DNA from: Bacillota bacterium
Lineage (GTDB): Bacteria > Bacillota > Sulfobacillia > Thermaerobacterales > Thermaerobacteraceae
Direction of reading: 5' to 3'
Length of the DNA stretch: 9,808 nt
Assembly: GCA_003242195.1 (NCBI GenBank)
Contig: QGUQ01000047.1
Span: 1 to 9,808, forward strand
Both the position numbers and the translations under genes were made by a program. This document shows, piece by piece, positions 6,647 to 9,808 of the stretch. The notes under the pieces are model-generated. The model saw only the letters and a list, made by a program, of their open reading frames with translations. It was not told where the DNA came from and did not search any database. How positions within the stretch are numbered: position 1 is the stretch's first letter; the number at the start of each line of letters is the position of its first letter.

Positions 6647-7174
6647 CTATGGGCGGGCGGCCGTCCGGCGGACGGCCACGGAGCTGGCGACAAAGTAGAG
6701 AACGAGAGCGAGGGGCGCCAGCCGCCAGGGCGTCCGTTCCGCCACGGCGAGGACGACCCCCGGCAGGCGCGGCAGTTCCGGCCCCAGCACGATGACGCCC
6801 GTCGCGGCGGCCACGGCAGCCGCCACGAGGACGGCGCCGGCGGCCACGTCCTTCACGCGCCCCGCCTGGGGGCGGTGGTCGTTGGTAGCCAGGTCCACCG
6901 CGCCCTCGATGGCGGTGTTGACCCACTCCAGCAGGATCACCAACCCGCTCACCAGAACGAGGATGGCCCACTGCCACGGCGCTGCCTCCAGCCACCAGGC
7001 GATGGCCAGAACCAGCGTGGCCGCGGCGAAATGGAGCCGCATGTTGGCCTCGGTGTGCCAGATCCAGGTGAAACCGTTCCAGGCGTTGCGGAAGGACTGA
7101 ACCAGGCTGGGCGAGCGCCACGCGCCGTTGCGGGAACCACGGCCCCGCCCGCCACCGGATTCTTTCCTGCTCAT
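6647..7174 (-). CDS. dgkA: Diacylglycerol kinase family protein (probable undecaprenol kinase)
   Basis: This small integral-membrane kinase phosphorylates a lipid alcohol with ATP; in Bacillota the physiological substrate is usually undecaprenol, feeding the peptidoglycan carrier pool. The 175-residue protein shows SFRNAWNGFTWIWHTEANMRLH (split at 27-48), where E42 and N44 match conserved positions. The signature LLEWVNTAIEGAVDLA (81-96) is followed by RVKDVAAGAVLVAA (106-119). Membrane segments are near 48-62, 66-83 and 111-131. A fourth hydrophobic segment, APLALVLYFVASSVAV (153-168), belongs to an extension beyond the usual ~120-130 residues. The first ~20 residues are basic and Gly-rich. 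The ATG at 7174 overlaps the ybeY TGA (ATGA, 7171-7174), and no strong Shine-Dalgarno is visible, so translation probably depends on ybeY. dgkA after ybeY is the standard order. Confidence 0.93.
   Translation of the reverse strand: MSRKESGGGRGRGSRNGAWRSPSLVQSFRNAWNGFTWIWHTEANMRLHFAAATLVLAIAWWLEAAPWQWAILVLVSGLVILLEWVNTAIEGAVDLATNDHRPQAGRVKDVAAGAVLVAAAVAAATGVIVLGPELPRLPGVVLAVAERTPWRLAPLALVLYFVASSVAVRRTAARP
6659..6677 (-). repeat. Tight hairpin at the 3' end of dgkA
   Basis: GGCCGTCC (6677-6670 on the minus strand) and GGACGGCC (6666-6659) form a perfect 8-bp stem with a 3-nt loop inside the last codons of dgkA, ending 9 nt before the stop. No U-tract follows. It could stabilise the mRNA 3' end or pause polymerase, or be a by-product of Arg/Ala/Val codons. 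Confidence 0.35.
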
Positions 7175-7728
7175 GACCGTTCCAATCCGAACGCTGCCAG
7201 CGCCGCTTCGGTCTTGACCCGCATGACGCGTTCTGCCTCCGGGTCGGGATGATCGTATCCCAGCAGGTGCAGAAGACCATGCACGTAAAGGAATGCGAGC
7301 TCCCGATCCAGAGAGTGGCCGTACTCCTCGGCCTGGGCCGCCGCCCGCTGCAGGGAGATGACCACGTCACCCAGCAGCAGTTCGGGTTCCCCATCCGCTC
7401 CCGGCGCCGGCACCCGCTGCCCGCCGGCCACGGCGCCCTTCCTCCCGCCGGCCTCCTGCCGCCCTGCGGGTCCGCCGGCAGCCCTCAGGGCCTCGATCTC
7501 GGCCGGCTCCAGCTGGGGGAAGGAGAGCACGTCGGTGGGTGCGTCCTTGCCCCGGTATGCCCGGTTCAGCCGGCGGATCTGCGGGTCGTCCACCAGGGTC
7601 AGGGACACCTCCGCATGGGCGGGCAATCCCTCTGCTGCCAACACGTGGGCGGTGAGGTCCCGCAGCAAGGATTCCCAATGGGCGGCTATGGCCACACTGG
7701 ACTGCTCGTTGCGTAACACCAGGGACAC
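7171..7728 (-). CDS. ybeY: Endoribonuclease YbeY (16S rRNA maturation)
   Basis: YbeY is a zinc-dependent single-strand endoribonuclease involved in 16S rRNA 3'-end maturation and ribosome quality control, acting in the cytoplasm with partners that include Era. The 185-residue protein has the zinc motif HGLLHLLGYDH with H150, H154 and H160 as ligands, plus VSLTLVDDPQIRRLNRAYRGKDAPTDVLSF (split across 41-70) and LGDVVISLQRA (119-129). Between these, residues about 77-115 form a Gly/Ala/Arg-rich insertion replacing the short acidic loop of most homologues (usual length ~150-165). The start is GTG at 7728, directly abutting the pgpH TAG (TAGGTG). Its Shine-Dalgarno GGAGGG lies within the last pgpH codons. 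The stop overlaps the dgkA ATG, so pgpH-ybeY-dgkA is very probably one coupled transcript. Confidence 0.96.
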   Translation of the reverse strand: MSLVLRNEQSSVAIAAHWESLLRDLTAHVLAAEGLPAHAEVSLTLVDDPQIRRLNRAYRGKDAPTDVLSFPQLEPAEIEALRAAGGPAGRQEAGGRKGAVAGGQRVPAPGADGEPELLLGDVVISLQRAAAQAEEYGHSLDRELAFLYVHGLLHLLGYDHPDPEAERVMRVKTEAALAAFGLERS

Positions 7729-9808
7729 CTAAGATTCCCTCCCACCGCCCGCGTCCCCGGACGTCCGCGGCTCCCTCCCGTCGTCGGCCCCTTCCGGCCG
7801 CCCCTCCGCCCGGGCCTCGCGGCGCCGGCTCTTCTCCATTTCCCGCAGGACCACCTCGGGATACTCGATGCGGTGGTGGAACACGCCCGTTAGCACCCGG
7901 ACGAAGGTGGCCGCGATCCGGTCCAGGTCGCGCAGCGTCAGGTCTGCCTGGTCCAGCTGGCCGTCGTTGAGGCGATCTTTGATCACCTTGCGCACGACCT
8001 GTTCGATGCGCCCGGGCGTCAGGTGCCCCAGGGAACGGACCGTGGCCTCCACGGCGTCGGCCAGCATCACCACCGCCGTCTCGCGGGTGGTGGGCGGCGG
8101 CCCGTCATACCGGAAGTTTGCCTCCATGACCTGGTCCGGTTCACCCTGCTCCTGGGCCCGGCGGAGGAAGTAGTCCACCCGCGTGGTCCCGTGGTGCTCG
8201 CGGATGAACCGGATGATCTCCTCCGGGAGGCCGTGCTGCCGCGCCAATTCGATGCCGTCCTTGACGTGGGCGGTGATGATCAGGGCGCTGAGGTTGGGCG
8301 AGAGCCGGTCGTGGGGGTTCTCGCCGCCGAACTGGTTCTCGATGAAGAAATAGGGGCGCTTGATCTTGCCCACATCATGGTAGTACGCGCCCACGCGGGC
8401 CAGCAACGAATTGCCGCCGACCTCCTCCACCGCCGCCTCGGCCAGGTTGGCTACCATCAGGCTGTGGTGGTAGGTGCCGGGTGCCTCCACCAGGAGCCGG
8501 CGCAGCAGCGGCTGGTTCGGGTTGGCCAGCTCGATCAGCCGGATGGGCGTCACCAGGCCGAAGAAGCTCTCCAGGAACGGCAGCAGGCCGATGGTGAGGA
8601 CGGCGGCCAGGATGCCTCCCAGGGCGGCCCACGCCGCCTCCGTCCACACGTCCAGGGAGTAGAGGGGCCGGCCGCCGAAGAGAGCCGACCAGGCCACCAC
8701 CGCCGCCGCACCGGCGACGGCGGCCACCAGGCCCGCCCGCATGAAGTCCGAGCGCTGCCCAAGCCGGGAAACGGCGAAGACGGACGCGGCCCCGCCGAAC
8801 CAGGCCACCAGGGCGTAGCGGAAGGCATCGCCGGTGAGCACGCCCACGGCCGCGCCCAGGATCATGGCCGCCACCAGGGCGGTGCGGGGGTTGAGCAGTA
8901 CCGCCAGCAACATCGTCCCCGTGGCCACCGGCATCAGGTATCCCGACACCGGCTGGAGCAGGCGCGCCAGGGCCAGGGTGACCAGGAGCACGAAGCCGAA
9001 CAGGACGAACCGGGACTCTTCCTCGTACACCCGGCGGTCGAAGGTGGCCAGGTAGGTACCGCTCACCACCATGGACAGGAGGACGAAGAGGGCCGCGCCG
9101 CCCCACGCTCCGGCCAGGCTCCAGGGATCGTCCCGGAGCAGGCCGGCGTCCCGCAGGCGCACCATGTCTTCCTCCGTCACCTTCTCGCCGGCCTCGACGA
9201 TCACCTCGCCGGGGACGATGACGACGGGCTCGACCTGGGCCATGGCCTGGCGCCGGGCCGCTTCGGTGCCCTCCCGGTCGTAGAGGAGGTTGGGGCGTAG
9301 GGCCCGGCTGCCCAGCAGCGCCAGGAACTCCTCCAAGGGGCGCGCGTAGTCGAGCCGGCGCACTTCCTCGCCCAACCGGCGGCGGGTGACGTCCAGTTGG
9401 TCCTCCTTGATCCCCTGCTCCAGCTCGGCTTCCAGCAAGGCCAGCAGGTCCCGGCGCATGGCGGCCAGGGTGTCGGGCGCCGCGGTCAGCACCGCCTCGG
9501 CGACCTCCGGCGGGAGGTCGAGGGCCAGGGCTTGCTCCAGTTCGTTGTGTTCCGCGTCGTCCCGTTGCTCGTCGCCGGATCGCGGCTGCCCGTCGCCTGC
9601 CCCGTCCCGTCGGGCCGCCTGCAGCTTCTCCACGGCCGCGAAGGCCGCCTCCACCTCCCGGCGCACGGCAGGGAGCGCCGAAGCGTCCTCCTGGTACTGG
9701 GCGGGGACGGTCCGCGCTGCCTCCTGGCGCAGGCGCTCGGTGGCGGGCCGGTCGATCACCGACTTGGGCGCCACCAAGTCCCTGGGCGCCGCCTGGCCCG
9801 GTTGCACC
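7729..9808 (-). CDS. pgpH: 7TM-HD family phosphohydrolase PgpH-like (c-di-AMP phosphodiesterase), N-terminus cut off
   Basis: PgpH (YqfF) degrades the second messenger c-di-AMP to pApA at the membrane. The frame runs from the window edge to TAG at 7729, giving 692 visible residues. The frame shows no start of its own: the visible part opens in the extracellular 7TMR-HDED domain (RDLVAPKSVIDRPATERLR), so the first membrane helix lies outside. The domain continues to about residue 225, ending PVVIVPGEVIVEAGEKVTEEDMVRLRDAGL. Seven membrane segments lie between about 231 and 411. The HD domain follows: H448, H477-D478 in YYHDVGKIKRP, H514 in ITAHVKDG, H538-H539 in REHHGTT and D584 in MLADAVEA, a complete metal-binding set. 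A charged tail covers about 660-692. An Arg/Asp/Gly-rich insertion at about 65-88 looks unstructured. phoH is expected upstream, outside the window. Confidence 0.95.
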   Translation of the reverse strand, partial: VQPGQAAPRDLVAPKSVIDRPATERLRQEAARTVPAQYQEDASALPAVRREVEAAFAAVEKLQAARRDGAGDGQPRSGDEQRDDAEHNELEQALALDLPPEVAEAVLTAAPDTLAAMRRDLLALLEAELEQGIKEDQLDVTRRRLGEEVRRLDYARPLEEFLALLGSRALRPNLLYDREGTEAARRQAMAQVEPVVIVPGEVIVEAGEKVTEEDMVRLRDAGLLRDDPWSLAGAWGGAALFVLLSMVVSGTYLATFDRRVYEEESRFVLFGFVLLVTLALARLLQPVSGYLMPVATGTMLLAVLLNPRTALVAAMILGAAVGVLTGDAFRYALVAWFGGAASVFAVSRLGQRSDFMRAGLVAAVAGAAAVVAWSALFGGRPLYSLDVWTEAAWAALGGILAAVLTIGLLPFLESFFGLVTPIRLIELANPNQPLLRRLLVEAPGTYHHSLMVANLAEAAVEEVGGNSLLARVGAYYHDVGKIKRPYFFIENQFGGENPHDRLSPNLSALIITAHVKDGIELARQHGLPEEIIRFIREHHGTTRVDYFLRRAQEQGEPDQVMEANFRYDGPPPTTRETAVVMLADAVEATVRSLGHLTPGRIEQVVRKVIKDRLNDGQLDQADLTLRDLDRIAATFVRVLTGVFHHRIEYPEVVLREMEKSRRREARAEGRPEGADDGREPRTSGDAGGGRES

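Noticed and set aside
8023..9300. Plus-strand open frame of 425 codons antisense to pgpH
   Set aside because: Same shadow character; the opposing frame has a complete HD active site and seven membrane helices.

Overview
The window is a very GC-rich bacterial segment in which every gene I can support lies on the minus strand. It reads right to left as a variant of the conserved Bacillota cluster pgpH-ybeY-dgkA-(cdd)-era-recO-glyQ-glyS. A tRNA-sensing T-box leader ahead of glyQ, separate glycyl-tRNA synthetase alpha and beta subunits, an HD-type c-di-AMP phosphodiesterase and a DUF3048 lipoprotein together point to a high-GC, perhaps thermophilic member of the Bacillota (Thermaerobacter- or Symbiobacterium-like). 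The genus is inference only.

Region by region, in transcription order. 9808-7729: PgpH-type membrane HD phosphohydrolase, N-terminus outside the window. 7728-7171: ybeY, rRNA-maturation endoribonuclease. 7174-6647: dgkA, undecaprenol/diacylglycerol kinase. A 206-bp gap follows. 6440-5292: DUF3048 (YerB-like) lipoprotein, in the place where cdd often sits. A 208-bp gap with several dyad symmetries follows. 5083-4127: era GTPase. 4077-2677: mgtE magnesium channel, an insertion into the usual era-recO pair. 2670-1819: recO. 1822-1340: DUF4342 protein overlapping recO by 4 nt. 1339-1126: leader or intergenic sequence with inverted repeats. 1125-865: glycine T-box riboswitch with a terminator. 823-1: glyQ, C-terminus outside the window; glyS is expected next.

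Most neighbours are tightly packed. pgpH and ybeY abut (TAGGTG), ybeY and dgkA overlap in ATGA, mgtE and recO are 6 nt apart, and recO and the DUF4342 gene overlap in GTGA. This suggests two or three translationally coupled units: pgpH-ybeY-dgkA, era-mgtE-recO-DUF4342 (perhaps led by the DUF3048 gene), and a separately controlled glyQ(S) unit. The functions are housekeeping: second-messenger turnover, ribosome assembly (YbeY, Era), lipid-carrier recycling, Mg2+ homeostasis, recombinational repair and tRNA charging.

I see no mobile element, CRISPR array, tRNA or rRNA gene. Long open frames on the plus strand are GC-bias shadows of the minus-strand genes. The most informative non-coding element is the glyQ T-box: its GGC specifier, UGGA bulge and terminator/antiterminator switch can all be read directly, and it appears to carry an extra Stem II-like hairpin that compact glycine T-boxes usually lack. 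I found no convincing wholly new system. The novelty here is in gene order, protein insertions and extensions, and the leader's architecture.
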